Assembly: GCA_028292665.1 (NCBI GenBank)
Contig: JAQGLW010000063.1
Location: 25,431-89,430, forward strand
Origin: Herminiimonas sp.
Lineage (GTDB): Bacteria > Pseudomonadota > Gammaproteobacteria > Burkholderiales > Burkholderiaceae_D
DNA: 64,000 bases
Direction: 5' to 3'
The position numbers and the translations under genes are program-made. Positions 24,699 through 34,292 of this stretch are shown piece by piece. The stretch's first letter is position 1. Every line of letters begins with the position of its first letter. The notes under the pieces are model-generated. The model was not told the DNA's origin and ran no database searches. It saw only the letters and a list, made by a program, of their open reading frames with translations.

Positions 24699-25025
24699 AT
24701 GCCGCGCCGCTATCACCATTACGTCTATGTCGTCGAATTGTCGCCGGATGTTCTATACGAACCGCGCTTCAAGAAGGCCAATCCGGATTACGTTGCCGGC
24801 AAGCCGTGCGTCTATGTCGGCATGACAGGACTGGATCCGGATGTACGCTTCGACAAACACAAGGCCGGCATTCAGTCGAACAGATTTGTCCAGGCGTTCG
24901 GTTTGCGGCTGTTGCCTGAACTTTACGAGATGTATAACCCGATGCCTTATGACGGCGCACGCGACATGGAGGTTGAATTGGCTATCGGGCTGCGTGAGGC
25001 GGGATACGGCGTATGGCAAGCATGA
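24699..25025 (+). CDS. GIY-YIG-like small protein
   Basis: A 108-residue protein with a compact GIY-YIG-type pattern: YHHYVYVVELSPDVLY, then KPCVYVGMTGLDPDVRFDKH. The YVY and YVG elements are about 35 residues apart, wider than in classical domains because of an insert (EPRFKKANPDYVAG). It could be a structure-specific nuclease or an inactive relative. The start at 24699 matches the domain; the upstream in-frame extension overlaps the catalase relic region and is not used. Confidence 0.7.
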   Translation: MPRRYHHYVYVVELSPDVLYEPRFKKANPDYVAGKPCVYVGMTGLDPDVRFDKHKAGIQSNRFVQAFGLRLLPELYEMYNPMPYDGARDMEVELAIGLREAGYGVWQA

Positions 25026-25063
25026 AATGACGAACGATTATCCGCTTGGTCGATTTCACCAGC

Positions 25064-25720
25064 TTACGATCCGACAAGGCCGGCCGCTATATTGATCGAC
25101 AAACCGAGGATGGCGACATTGAATAAAAAACTGAGAATCGACTGCGCCAGCACAGCCTTGCGCATCGACCTCGACGTGACAATCACGTCCGATGTTTGTG
25201 CGGCAACCGCGATCGTGAATGAGAAGTAAAGGAAATCCCAATAATCCGGCTGCATTTCTTTTTCCGGAAAGGCGAGAGGCCGCCGATCGGCGGGCGAACG
25301 GTAAAACATGTGAGCATAATGAAACGTGAAAAGCACGCCGACCAATAGCCACGAACATAATACCGTCGAACCGGTGAATGCATAATGGCCGAGGCGGTGG
25401 CTCAGAGACAACTGCCTTGATGTCACCAGTTCAAAAATGATGGCGCCAATACTGGCCACTGCTGCGATCGATAAAACCGCCAGCACGGCGGCTGCGCTGT
25501 TATCTTCCTCCTCCGCACTCTCGCGTACTTTGGCAGCACTGGTATGCATTACCAGCCAGCCGGCCGATAGCAGATAAAACCAGACGCCGGCATTCCATGC
25601 CGTCAATGCGCGCGTAACCAGTTGCCACTGCGGAGGAAGAAGCATCCCGATGGAGATTCCGATGATAATCGCAATGGCCAGGCGAGGGCGATGTCGGACA
25701 AAACGATGAACAGGATGCAT
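25064..25720 (-). CDS. DUF1345 family membrane protein
   Basis: A 218-residue integral membrane protein with about five transmembrane segments. The family signature DYWDFLYFSFTIAVAAQTSD and the end SILSFLFNVAILGLSINIAA are clear; this region resembles the pore part of two-helix potassium channels. Function is unknown. The start at 25720 (MHPVHRFVRHRPRLAI) fits the family; an in-frame ATG at 25774 is possible. Neither has a strong ribosome binding site. Confidence 0.85.
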   Translation of the reverse strand: MHPVHRFVRHRPRLAIAIIIGISIGMLLPPQWQLVTRALTAWNAGVWFYLLSAGWLVMHTSAAKVRESAEEEDNSAAAVLAVLSIAAVASIGAIIFELVTSRQLSLSHRLGHYAFTGSTVLCSWLLVGVLFTFHYAHMFYRSPADRRPLAFPEKEMQPDYWDFLYFSFTIAVAAQTSDVIVTSRSMRKAVLAQSILSFLFNVAILGLSINIAAGLVGS

Positions 25721-25794
25721 GACGGATGGAAAGTTTGGCAATGAAGAATCATCGCATGTTTTCGGGCGATACATATACTGTCATGACAGCGTGA

Positions 25795-26037
25795 CTAGGC
25801 CTTGCAGAAAACCTGCATCGACCGGGTGCCGTCGCTGATTTCTTTTGTTTGAGTTATTTCGTAGCCGGACGCGCCGCATATGTTGCGGGCTTGTTCGTAG
25901 CACGAACCGATCCCGTAGGCAGTGTCAACGCATTTGACGCTGTAGCCTTGCTTTCCATCCGATGTGAATGTGATCTGAGGCTGCAACTGGGCGCAACCGG
26001 CTAGTAGAAATGCTGGCAAAGCGATCAATATCTTCAT
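25795..26037 (-). CDS. Small putative lipoprotein
   Basis: An 80-residue exported protein with a lipoprotein signal: MKILIALPAFLLAGC, lipobox LAGC at residues 12-15. The mature part has four further cysteines (VKCVDTAYGIGSCYEQ, NICGASG, VFCKA), probably forming disulphides in the periplasm. A GGGGAA ribosome binding site precedes the ATG. Similar small lipoproteins are common in Burkholderiales; the function is unknown. Confidence 0.78.
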   Translation of the reverse strand: MKILIALPAFLLAGCAQLQPQITFTSDGKQGYSVKCVDTAYGIGSCYEQARNICGASGYEITQTKEISDGTRSMQVFCKA

Positions 26038-26191
26038 GGCTTCCCCTTATTGGTCCGGACTCGACAATATCATCCTTCCGTCCAAACGCATCAACTGGGT
26101 ATTTACTGGCGCATAAGCATAACCAGCCACGATAAAATTCGACCCGGTGCCCGGTTACGCATGATAAGAGATCTTCTGCAATAGGCGTACG

Positions 26192-26416
26192 CTACTCGAT
26201 CATCGTAATCGCAATCTTGCGCGCCTCTGCCGCTGCGGCTTCCTCGCTTGGAAAAACAGTTTCGACAGCGACGCGCTGGTCAGGAAAAATATTATTTCTG
26301 TGCATCGGGTTCGAAGAGGGTCCATAGATTGTCAGATGGGCCGTCCAGTTTTCGCTGTCAGGAAGTTGGACTCCGGAATACTCGATTTCATATTCACCAA
26401 TTGTCTCGGTCGGCAT
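26192..26416 (-). CDS. Hypothetical small protein
   Basis: A 74-residue soluble protein (MPTETIGEYEIEYSGVQL, ETVFPSEEAAAAEARKIA). The start at 26416 is set by a GGGAG ribosome binding site 7 bases upstream; an upstream in-frame start is not used. The pattern suggests a small beta-sheet followed by a helix. I do not recognise a family. Confidence 0.68.
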   Translation of the reverse strand: MPTETIGEYEIEYSGVQLPDSENWTAHLTIYGPSSNPMHRNNIFPDQRVAVETVFPSEEAAAAEARKIAITMIE

Positions 26417-26482
26417 GGCAGTCTCCCAATTGCGGCAACAAGCGTACCATGCAAGTATGCGCAAACTCGTTCAATGACGCCA

Positions 26483-26501
26483 TACTAATTTGATATTAGT
26501 A
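26483..26501. promoter_or_regulatory. Palindrome between divergent small genes
   Basis: TACTAAT and ATTAGTA are separated by 5 bases. The site lies between the divergent genes at 26192-26416 and 26625-26840 and could be an operator for either. No regulator gene is adjacent. Confidence 0.35.
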
Positions 26502-26624
26502 CCGGCAGGCAGCAAATTGATCGAGGGAGGTCAGTCAGGATTTTCCTCTAATGCGTAACTGTGGCCATGGAAATGTCATTGGCTGAGAGAATGGAAATTC
26601 CAGAAAATTTACATGGAGGAAGAA

Positions 26625-26840
26625 GTGCCAGTTATCGAATACACGCGGACCAAAGGCCGACGCCTGACTTATACCATTGCATACGATGACGGAGAGTACT
26701 TCATCGAACGGGATGGCCAGCTGAAGAAATCCGTTCCTGACCCGATGACGGCAACCGTTTCTCCCCACGAAGCAACAGCGCTTCTCATGCTGCGCATGGC
26801 GATCGCAGATATTGAGGCGCTCATCGGCATGGATGAATAG
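26625..26840 (+). CDS. Hypothetical small acidic protein
   Basis: A 71-residue soluble protein (RRLTYTIAYDDGEYFIERDG, ALLMLRMAIADIEALIG). The start is taken at GTG 26625 because GGAGGAAG lies 5 bases upstream; the in-frame ATG at 26613 would place that ribosome binding site inside the gene and has none of its own. The family is unknown. Confidence 0.65.
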   Translation: MPVIEYTRTKGRRLTYTIAYDDGEYFIERDGQLKKSVPDPMTATVSPHEATALLMLRMAIADIEALIGMDE

Positions 26841-26864
26841 GCTGCAACGCGCCGGCTTTCCCGG

Positions 26865-27290
26865 CTATTGCGGCAGATTGTTCGGTACCACCTGCAACCA
26901 TCCGTTCGGACACTCTTGAATGGATGGATAGTAGCCGCGCGGATCAGGACAGTAATACCAGTAATTTGCGGCCGGTTCAATCGAGACAGGCGGGCTTTGA
27001 TCAATGAAAAGAGGAGGAGGATAATTAATCGGCGGCGCCCAGAAAGGAACGCCGACGATGACGCCGGAATGTCCGTGAAAGCGATGATGTCCTTCAAAAC
27101 GCCGATGCTCGAATTCGTGCTGTCTGAACCCGCGGTGTTCGATTCCCGGGTGCTGATGGCGGGAACTTGATTCGTGGCCCTGACGGAATTGTCCATGACC
27201 GCTGCCCGTTCCGTGCGCCGCCGCATGATGTGAACCGGCCCCCATTATCAGCAAGACTGCTGCGAATGATGCGGAAGCAAGCCTTTTCAT
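26865..27290 (-). CDS. His-rich secreted protein
   Basis: A 141-residue exported protein. The signal peptide ends near HHAAAHG. Residues about 25-75 are packed with His, Arg and Gly (GHESSSRHQHPGIEHRG, HEFEHRRFEGHHRFHGHSG). The C-terminal part carries a motif common in small betaproteobacterial secreted proteins, YWYYCPDPRGYYPSIQECP, followed by GWLQVVP. The His-rich segment suggests metal binding (nickel, copper or zinc), which is inference. A GAGGTGGAA ribosome binding site precedes the ATG. Confidence 0.8.
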   Translation of the reverse strand: MKRLASASFAAVLLIMGAGSHHAAAHGTGSGHGQFRQGHESSSRHQHPGIEHRGFRQHEFEHRRFEGHHRFHGHSGVIVGVPFWAPPINYPPPLFIDQSPPVSIEPAANYWYYCPDPRGYYPSIQECPNGWLQVVPNNLPQ

Positions 27291-27396
27291 TATTCCACCT
27301 CAATCTGCCGCCCGCCATTCTTTCTGATGTCTTGGCTTTCCCTCTTCTTTTTATATTAAAGGTCACATTTTCATGGGGCGCTAACCATTATCTGTA

Positions 27397-27415
27397 ACAC
27401 ATTGAAACAATGTGT
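27397..27415. promoter_or_regulatory. Perfect 8-base palindrome upstream of the His-rich gene
   Basis: ACACATTG and CAATGTGT flank AAA. It lies about 107 bases upstream of the His-rich protein gene, in a 323-base gap (27291-27613) that holds no supported gene. It could be an operator or a hairpin. Confidence 0.35.
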
Positions 27416-27613
27416 ATCGGTTGTCCGGATTTTCCATCGTCTCGGCGTCTGTTGCCGAAGAGCGCCATTATCCAAAGGCGTGGGCAACCGCGGAATAAAG
27501 GTTTTCATATGGAGCAGCGTCGCTGAGCACTACCGACTCACCGAGTGGACGACCGGCGCGGCGAACCGGCATAAGCGGAACGCTTCTCTGATACCGGGTT
27601 TGCGCGAAAACTG

Positions 27614-28261
27614 CTATGCGCTCGGGCTGCGCTTGACAAAAAACAGTGCTGTTCCGACCGCTATCAATACGCCCCCAAAAAAACGGTTTTGTTTTTTCAT
27701 TGCGCGTGCATCGCGGAAATAACGTTGCATCGAAGACGCGGCAAACGCATAACTGTGCATCACGACCAGGTCGATCGTGCACATGGTCGCAGCCAGGATC
27801 AGCAACTGTGGCAACAGCGGAGCATTGTGGGTGATGAATTGCGGCAGCACGGCAACCATGAAGATAATGCCCTTCGGATTGGTGGCATTGGTCAGAAAGC
27901 CGATCAGGAAACGCTTGCCTAATGTCGGCACCGCGGTGTGTGGCGCAGTCTGCTCCGGCACATCATGACGCACGTCGATCTTGGCGCGCCATTGACTGAA
28001 ACCAAGATAAATCAGATACAGCGCCCCAATGACCTTGACGATGCTGAATGCGACTTCGGATGCCAGCAGGATCGAGCCGACACCGGCGCCGGCGATGAAC
28101 AGAACCAGCATCAAGCCGGCCTGCAGACCGAGGATGGTGCCGGTGGTTTTCTTCACGCCGTAAGACAATCCGTGCGACATCGACAGCACGGCGCCGGAGC
28201 CGGGAGACACCGCGATGATGCAGGCGGCGACGAAGAAGGTGATCCATGTAGTGAAAGTCAT
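27614..28261 (-). CDS. LysE/RhtB family amino-acid exporter
   Basis: A 215-residue inner-membrane exporter with about six transmembrane segments. The family start TTWITFFVAACIIAVSPGSG and GLQAGLMLVLFIAGAGVGS, along with KRFLIGFLTNATNPKGIIFM, are typical of RhtB/LysE proteins that export homoserine, threonine or related amino acids. The start at 28261 has an AGGAAA ribosome binding site; an upstream extension of 27 codons is rejected. The substrate cannot be read from sequence. Confidence 0.92.
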   Translation of the reverse strand: MTFTTWITFFVAACIIAVSPGSGAVLSMSHGLSYGVKKTTGTILGLQAGLMLVLFIAGAGVGSILLASEVAFSIVKVIGALYLIYLGFSQWRAKIDVRHDVPEQTAPHTAVPTLGKRFLIGFLTNATNPKGIIFMVAVLPQFITHNAPLLPQLLILAATMCTIDLVVMHSYAFAASSMQRYFRDARAMKKQNRFFGGVLIAVGTALFFVKRSPSA

Positions 28262-28405
28262 TTTATTTCCTGGCAAGACTCTAGTGAGGCAATTTTTTCG
28301 TTCAAAGAGAATTACCGGATCGCGTCGTTTGACGATCGCCATCTTTCATACTCATCTTTTATATTCATGATGGCGCATTGCCTTGCAGGCATCCGACATT
28401 TATTG

Positions 28406-30154
28406 CTATTTTGCCTGCCAACCATCCTTTAACGTCACCACCCGATTGAATACCGGCCTTCCCGGCTTCGAATCCACTCGGTCCGCAACAAAATACCCAT
28501 GCCGCTCAAACTGGAACTTGTCATCCGGCAAAGCTCTTGCCAAACCATGTTCCAGATACGCCGTCACTACTTTCTTCGAATCCGGATTCAATCCCAGCTT
28601 GAAATCCTTTCCGCCCGCATCCGGATTCGGATCGGTGAACAAACGATCGTATAGCCGTACTTCCGCTTCCAGCGCATGCTTTGCACTGACCCAGTGAATG
28701 TTGCCTTTGACCTTGTAATTGGCCGAGCCTTCAGTGCCGCTCTTGCTGTCGGCGAAGTAGCTGCAGTGCACTGCGATGACGTTGCCGGCGGCATCCTTGT
28801 CGCAGCCAGTGCATTCGACCACATAGCCGTAGCGCAGCCGCACCTTGTTGCCGGGGAAGAGGCGGAAATAGCCTTTGCTCGGCACTTCCATGAAGTCATC
28901 GGCTTCGATCCACAACTCCTTGCTGATCGGGAAGGTACGCACGCCGCGTTCAGCATGATGCGGATGAATCGGTGCGCTGCATTCGGCGATCAGGTCTTCC
29001 GGAAAATTGTCGATGATCAGTTTCAACGGCTTCAGCACGGCAGTCGCACGCGGCGCTTTCGGATCCAGGTCATCGCGCAATGCGCCTTCGAGCGTGCTCA
29101 TGTCGATCCAGCTGTCGGCCTTGGCGACGCCGATACGTTCGGCAAACAACTGGATCGCTTCCGGCGTGTAGCCTCGGCGACGAATGCCGACGATGGTGGG
29201 CATGCGCGGGTCGTCCCAGCCTTCGACGACTTTTTCTTCGACCAGTTGCAGGAGCTTTCTCTTGCTGGTGATCGCGTATGTCAGATTCAGGCGTGCGAAT
29301 TCATATTGCTGCGGCAGCGGTTTTTTGAAGAAGCCGCCTTCAGCCAGCCGCTCCAGTGTCCAGTCGTAGAACGGGCGGTGATCCTGGAACTCGAGCGTGC
29401 ACAGCGAATGCGTGACGTTCTCGATCGCGTCCTCGATCGGGTGCGCATAGTCGTACATCGGATAGATGCACCACTGGTCGCCGGTGCGATGATGATGCGC
29501 GTGGCGGATGCGGTAGATCGCCGGGTCGCGCATGTTCATGTTGGGCGAGGCCATATCGATCTTCGCACGCAGGATGTGTTCGCCGTCCTTGAATTCGCCG
29601 GCTTTCATGCGGCGGAACAGGTCGAGCGATTCGGCGGCGGGGCGGTCGCGATACGGCGAGTTTTTGCCCGGCTCGGCGAAGTTGCCGCGATTGGCAGCCA
29701 TTTGATCGGCACTCTGGCTATCGACATATGCGTGTCCCGCGCTGATCAGGTATTCGGCCATCGCATACAACTGGCCGAAATAATCGCTCGCGTAATACAG
29801 GTGTACGGCGTCGTCGTCGTGCCAGTCGAAGCCGAGCCATTTGACGCTGTCGATGATGGTGTCGACGTATTCCTGCTCTTCCTTGGTCGGGTTGGTGTCG
29901 TCGAAGCGCAGATGGCAGCGGCCGTCATAGTCTCGCGCGAGACCGAAATTCAGGCAGATCGATTTCGCATGGCCGATGTGCAGATAACCATTGGGTTCCG
30001 GCGGAAAGCGCGTGACGACCGGCGGCTGCGGATGGCCGTTGATGTCCGTGCGGTTCGCGTATTTGCCGGCTGCAATGTCGGTCTCGATAATGCCGCGCAG
30101 AAAATTGGAAGTGGCAGGGGGATTCGTCGTTGTGCTTTTAGGATCGGTGCTCAT
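28406..30154 (-). CDS. glnS: Glutaminyl-tRNA synthetase
   Basis: A 582-residue class I aminoacyl-tRNA synthetase that charges tRNA-Gln. The HIGH motif is in [15 protein letters not shown] near residue 55, and the second signature appears as [11 protein letters not shown], where the usual MSK is [13 protein letters not shown] and the C-terminal anticodon-binding beta-barrels ([14 protein letters not shown] [19 protein letters not shown]) are present, and length is normal. The start at 30154 ([10 protein letters not shown]) leaves a short disordered lead before FLRGIIETD. The ribosome binding site is weak. Confidence 0.95.
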   Translation of the reverse strand: MSTDPKSTTTNPPATSNFLRGIIETDIAAGKYANRTDINGHPQPPVVTRFPPEPNGYLHIGHAKSICLNFGLARDYDGRCHLRFDDTNPTKEEQEYVDTIIDSVKWLGFDWHDDDAVHLYYASDYFGQLYAMAEYLISAGHAYVDSQSADQMAANRGNFAEPGKNSPYRDRPAAESLDLFRRMKAGEFKDGEHILRAKIDMASPNMNMRDPAIYRIRHAHHHRTGDQWCIYPMYDYAHPIEDAIENVTHSLCTLEFQDHRPFYDWTLERLAEGGFFKKPLPQQYEFARLNLTYAITSKRKLLQLVEEKVVEGWDDPRMPTIVGIRRRGYTPEAIQLFAERIGVAKADSWIDMSTLEGALRDDLDPKAPRATAVLKPLKLIIDNFPEDLIAECSAPIHPHHAERGVRTFPISKELWIEADDFMEVPSKGYFRLFPGNKVRLRYGYVVECTGCDKDAAGNVIAVHCSYFADSKSGTEGSANYKVKGNIHWVSAKHALEAEVRLYDRLFTDPNPDAGGKDFKLGLNPDSKKVVTAYLEHGLARALPDDKFQFERHGYFVADRVDSKPGRPVFNRVVTLKDGWQAK

Positions 30155-30568
30155 GAATGCGTTTCTTGAAAATACTCTTGCAGGATGGAAGGTTGCCGAC
30201 ATTTTACCGTAGCGGATTGCATCGCTTGTTCTCGCTGCCGTAACGCTGTCGTAATACTTGATTTTTCTCTAGATACCAAATGAAGAAAGTCGTTTAAATA
30301 CTGGTTATAGACGATATGGCAATACCGTGAAGGATGCCGCAAATCCTGTATCTCTCCTTTCGTCGCTCCCAATCCCTGTCCCGAAGGGAACTGGGATGCA
30401 GCCTCGAAGTGATGCTTCGAAGGGCGGCGATCCGGCTATTCATTTTATTGGATTTTTGCCAGAGCTCGCTCACAAGTTGGTAATCAAGCGGGAATGACAA
30501 TTCGCCGTTTATAGAGGTTGCGCCGATCCATCGGGCTGACATGAAAATAAGGACGAAGGAGCGATAAA
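30155..30568 (+). other. Intergenic region with no supported gene
   Basis: The 414 bases between glnS and the gene at 30569 hold the glnS promoter region. No gene or known element is recognisable. A short hairpin-prone stretch (CTCGAAG...CTTCGAAG) lies at about 30403-30422. Confidence 0.5.
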
Positions 30569-30988
30569 ATGACCGTCAAACGCGAAGACTTGTTAGCCGC
30601 TGCTGCTGTGGGCGTACTGCAGTATACGCAGGTCGATCCGGTATTGATCTTTCTGCTGCAGCGTGATGTGAATTTACAGCGCGAAGCAATGCTGCGCAAG
30701 AAAAAAACGACTCGCATGAGCGGCAAGCATGCACTGCTTTACATGGCCGCGATACTGGCAATCGGTATGGCGACGTCGCTGATCGCACTCTATACCAAAC
30801 TGGCATTCGACGCGCTCGGAGCAGGTGGGCTATTGTGGTTCACCGGTGTATACGCGTTGTTCACGGTTGCAATGGCGGCATGGTTCGAACGTCGGCAGCT
30901 CGGCGTATCGGTCCGGATCTTTTCCACATCGGTAATCGCACTGCTGCCGTTGGCGGTGTTCGCGTCGCAACAGATAAACATCCTGTGA
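30569..30988 (+). CDS. Small membrane protein, unknown function
   Basis: A 139-residue protein with a cytosolic lead of about 50 residues and three likely membrane helices (about 54-75, 84-105 and 115-134). The charged stretch REAMLRKKKTTR precedes the first helix, consistent with an inside-facing N-terminus. An AAGGAG ribosome binding site 8 bases upstream supports the start. I do not recognise the family. Confidence 0.68.
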   Translation: MTVKREDLLAAAAVGVLQYTQVDPVLIFLLQRDVNLQREAMLRKKKTTRMSGKHALLYMAAILAIGMATSLIALYTKLAFDALGAGGLLWFTGVYALFTVAMAAWFERRQLGVSVRIFSTSVIALLPLAVFASQQINIL

Positions 30989-31086
30989 TGCCGGCATCGT
31001 TTATCCGGCGGGAGTTGTAAGGTTCAGGCTGCTCCATTGACCAACGGATATTGATTCATCCGAATCAAACCTGCAATGGAGTCGCC

Positions 31087-31875
31087 ATGGATAAATCGCT
31101 TGTTGCCTTCGCTCTTTCCGCCACGCTGCTGCTTGCGCCGTTTTCAGCGGCCATCGCGCAGACCTGCAGCAGGCAAAGTCCGCCGTATACCATCGCATTG
31201 CTGGAACTGTATACCTCGGAAGGCTGCGACAGCTGTCCGCCGGCCAACAAATTCGTCAGTACTCTGCGTCATCAATCCCTCGCGTCCGGCCTGACCGCCG
31301 GGCAGGTAGTGCCGCTGGCGCTGCATGTCGATTATTGGGATTATATCGGCTGGAAAGACCTCTTCGGCAAGCATGCATTCACCGAACGCCAGCACTGGTT
31401 ATCCGACCTTGCCAATACCCGCACGGTTTACACGCCCGAGATTTTTATCGCCGGCCGGGAACTGCGCAACTGGAGCGACGGCGTGCCTGCTGCGGTCAAA
31501 CGCATCAATGCGCGTCCGGCACAGGCCGACATCGCTATTGCCCTGGGCAAGATAAGCAACGGCAGCCTGCCGGTCGAGGTCAATGCCAAAGCGGCCGGTG
31601 GCAAGCTGTTTATTGCGTTATATGAGAATGGCCTTGTAACCGATATCAAGGCAGGGGAGAACCGCGGCGTCACTCTGAAAGAAGATTACGTGGTGCGCGA
31701 CTGGATCGGGCCGATTGCATTGCCGGCGGATGCGAAAGGCGGCAAGGCAGCATTGCCGCGCGCATTGACAGTGCCGGCCGATTCGGTAACAAAAAATCTG
31801 GGGGTCGCCGCGTTTGTGCAAACCGATAAGGGAGAAGTGCTGCAAACGCTGTCTTTGCCGTTGTGCGAGGAGTAA
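31087..31875 (+). CDS. DUF1223 secreted protein, thioredoxin-like
   Basis: A 262-residue periplasmic protein with a signal peptide (to about residue 24, APFSAAIAQ). The conserved start of the DUF1223 domain, VALLELYTSEGC-like ALLELYTSEGCDSCPPAN, carries a CxxC motif and is followed by ALHVDYWDYIGWKD and YTPEIFIAGRE, all hallmarks of the family. The fold is thioredoxin-like, so a redox role is possible. The start at 31087 has a GGAG ribosome binding site 5 bases upstream; the extension to 31051 is not used. Confidence 0.88.
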   Translation: MDKSLVAFALSATLLLAPFSAAIAQTCSRQSPPYTIALLELYTSEGCDSCPPANKFVSTLRHQSLASGLTAGQVVPLALHVDYWDYIGWKDLFGKHAFTERQHWLSDLANTRTVYTPEIFIAGRELRNWSDGVPAAVKRINARPAQADIAIALGKISNGSLPVEVNAKAAGGKLFIALYENGLVTDIKAGENRGVTLKEDYVVRDWIGPIALPADAKGGKAALPRALTVPADSVTKNLGVAAFVQTDKGEVLQTLSLPLCEE

Positions 31876-32520
31876 GGTAGCGGCCGGCAGTACATGTAAA
31901 ACTCTTTCAGAACAATGAGAGTTGTTATATTTGCATCATTTTGATTTTCTGTCCGGTTATAGTCATTTCAATGTGTATTCAATATCAAGGAGCGCGGGTC
32001 GCCGCTTTTGATAATTCCACCTTTATTCATTCAGCACGATGAATAATCTTCCCATGGCAAAAAAGCCAATCTAATTAATTTCCTGAATTGCAATTTTCTA
32101 GCGCTGTACGTAATTCATGTGCATAAAAACAACACCTGGCGTTTCATGCAAAATACGACATAAATCATTTTAAAACCCTCGATTTCTCGAATGAAAACGC
32201 TTATTTTCGCTAAATTTTGCCAATGGAACGCCTGTCTTTTGCATGTTAAATGTTTAAAGACTACTGATGCATTCCGATTCCCGATTTACAATACTGCTCA
32301 TGCTTGCAACTTAAGGCGATGAACAACGGTTTATGCAGTTTGAAGCTTGGTTTCGTCGAATTAAATTAAAGCAGCAAAAGTAATACCTTCGTATGCCAAA
32401 TCAAGGCTGATGGTTGAGAAATGACGGAATCGCAGGAAGGTTTTTCCCCTGATGTCTCAATCGACAGGCTTGCTGGAAGCATCGAAAATCTTGGCAATAA
32501 CAACCATCTGGGGAAAATAA
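31876..32520 (+). other. Long AT-rich regulatory gap before the porin gene
   Basis: This 645-base stretch is markedly richer in A and T than the surrounding genes and holds no supported gene on either strand. A -10-like TACAAT lies at 32287-32292 but no matching -35 is clear. It probably contains the porin promoter, a long leader and possible sites for osmotic or nutrient regulators; none can be named. Confidence 0.5.
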
Positions 32521-33525
32521 ATGAAAAAATCGCTTCTCGCGCTTGCAGTGCTGGGTACTTTGGCCGGTGTCGCATCGGCTCAAAGCAATGTCACCATCTA
32601 CGGTATCGCCGACGTTTCAGTCGCTCAATCACGTGGTGGTTTTGGAGGTAACACGACCGGTCTGGTCAGCGGCGTCAAGAACGGCAGCCGTTTGGGCTTC
32701 AAAGGCAAGGAAGATCTGGGCGGTGGCCTGGCTGCAAACTTTGTGCTGGAAAACGGTTTCAATATCGACGACGGCTCATTGGGTCAAGGCGGTCTTCTGT
32801 TCGGTCGCCGTGCGACTGTCGGCCTGTCCGGTGGTTTCGGCGCAATTGATTTTGGCCGCAGAAACAATCCGTTCTTTAATGCACTCGATGCATTCGAGCC
32901 AATGTCAACCGGTTACGCAGGCGCTGCCAATAACCTGGTCAACGTTTACGGCATCCGTCAAAACAACAGCGTTTTCTACACCACGCCGGATTTCGCCGGC
33001 CTCACCGGTGAAGTTTCGTACGGCTTTGGCGAAGTTGCAGGCAATACCTCTGCAGGCCGTCAAATCGGCGGTTCGCTGACTTACGCAAACGGCCCGATCG
33101 GCGTTGCCTTGGCTCACCACAATGCCAACGACGTTGGTTCGAATTCGCGCAAGAGCACGATCCTGATCGGCAAGTACGATTTCGGCGTGGCTGCAGTTCA
33201 TCTGGGTTATGTGAAAGAAACCGGTAATGTTGCCAGCACTACGGCGGTTGCCGGTGCAGCTGTCGACAGCAACGATGCATTGGCTGGCGTATCGATTCCA
33301 TTCGGTGCAAGCACAGTACTTGTCTCTTACATCCGCAAAGACGACAAGACTACGGCAAACGTCGATGCTAACCAGGCATCGATTGCATACAAATATGATT
33401 TGTCCAAGCGCACAACCTTGTACACATCGTATGCTCGCATCAATAACAAGACCGCTCTGGTATATAAGACCGAAGCCGGTGTCAACGAGAAAGAATTCAA
33501 CGTTGGTATCCAGCACCGCTTCTAA
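32521..33525 (+). CDS. General outer-membrane porin, beta-proteobacterial type
   Basis: A 334-residue porin forming trimeric channels in the outer membrane. The signal peptide MKKSLLALAVLGTLAGVASA leads into the family start QSNVTIYGIADVSVA, then SRLGFKGKEDLGGGL and FGRRATVGLSGGFG. The C-terminus ends in the assembly signal with a terminal Phe (FNVGIQHRF). Length is typical of Omp32-like proteins. A long AT-rich leader precedes it and a strong terminator follows, as expected for a highly expressed single gene. Confidence 0.95.
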   Translation: MKKSLLALAVLGTLAGVASAQSNVTIYGIADVSVAQSRGGFGGNTTGLVSGVKNGSRLGFKGKEDLGGGLAANFVLENGFNIDDGSLGQGGLLFGRRATVGLSGGFGAIDFGRRNNPFFNALDAFEPMSTGYAGAANNLVNVYGIRQNNSVFYTTPDFAGLTGEVSYGFGEVAGNTSAGRQIGGSLTYANGPIGVALAHHNANDVGSNSRKSTILIGKYDFGVAAVHLGYVKETGNVASTTAVAGAAVDSNDALAGVSIPFGASTVLVSYIRKDDKTTANVDANQASIAYKYDLSKRTTLYTSYARINNKTALVYKTEAGVNEKEFNVGIQHRF

Positions 33526-33575
33526 TCGTCACGAGCGGGCATCCGCCTGCTTTGAAGCGATTGCTTGAGCAAGAC

Positions 33576-33603
33576 AAAAGGCACCCTCGGGTGCCTTTTT
33601 TTT
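33576..33603 (+). terminator. Rho-independent terminator after the porin gene
   Basis: The stem AAAAGGCACCC/GGGTGCCTTTT is followed by an unbroken T run to 33603, 51 bases after the porin stop. Confidence 0.9.
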
Positions 33604-33670
33604 ATAGGATAAATTCTTGTCCGATTCGTTATCGGATTCCTTGCAGGGCGTTCAACCGGGCGCGTTTGAA

Positions 33671-34156
33671 TCAACGGCTGAATAGCGTACGAACGGTCTC
33701 CAGCCTGGCGCGATTGACGCCGAAATCCCTCCGTCCCAAGCGCGATGCCGAACGCATATGGATCACGCCGGCCGGCTCATCCAGTACAAATTCGACATCG
33801 TCGATGAATTTCAGCCACTTGGTCTGGAATTCGGCATAAAGATAATCCGGCTGTGCGGTGATGACAGTTGCGCCGTTCATGCCGCGCACAATCGACGTCA
33901 ATCTGGAAAAAGCGGCTTTCCCGTCGCCGCTGAATTTGAGCGGTGCGATAACGTGATAATCGGTGTGCGGGTGCTGTGCGGCCTGGCTTGAAACGTCGTT
34001 CCATGAGTTCTCGCGCGGCGGTTTCAGTATGCCGTTTTTGGCGCCGATATCTGTCGGACGCTTGCCGCTTAATAAGCTGAGTTGCCCGGCAATCAGAGCG
34101 GCACCCGGCAGAATCATGAATAAAACAATCGCGATGGTGCCAAGGGTTTTTAACAT
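33671..34156 (-). CDS. DUF1499 family protein
   Basis: A 161-residue protein with one N-terminal membrane helix (about residues 5-27) and a DUF1499 domain. Recognisable family features are NSWNDVSSQA early, IDDVEFVLDEPAG and the closing signature IHMRSASRLGRRDFGVNRAR. Homologues are membrane-anchored proteins of unknown function. It is transcribed toward the porin gene. Confidence 0.88.
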   Translation of the reverse strand: MLKTLGTIAIVLFMILPGAALIAGQLSLLSGKRPTDIGAKNGILKPPRENSWNDVSSQAAQHPHTDYHVIAPLKFSGDGKAAFSRLTSIVRGMNGATVITAQPDYLYAEFQTKWLKFIDDVEFVLDEPAGVIHMRSASRLGRRDFGVNRARLETVRTLFSR

Positions 34157-34292
34157 GAGGCCTCCGTCAATCGATATGGCTGTACGTTGATCTTAACAGA
34201 ACGGGATAAGGCGGAAGGCAATGATGGGCAAGGATCGGAGCGGCTGAAATCAGGAATGAATTTGTATGGATGATATTCATACAACGCTACGG

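Noticed and set aside
27468..27782. Minus-strand frame ending in RPLGESVVLSDAAPYENLYS
   Set aside because: The piece looks protein-like and might be another relic, but I could not match it to a family and it overlaps the 3' end of the exporter gene.
28676..30169. Long plus-strand open frame opposite glnS
   Set aside because: Antisense shadow of glnS with low-complexity, unprotein-like composition.
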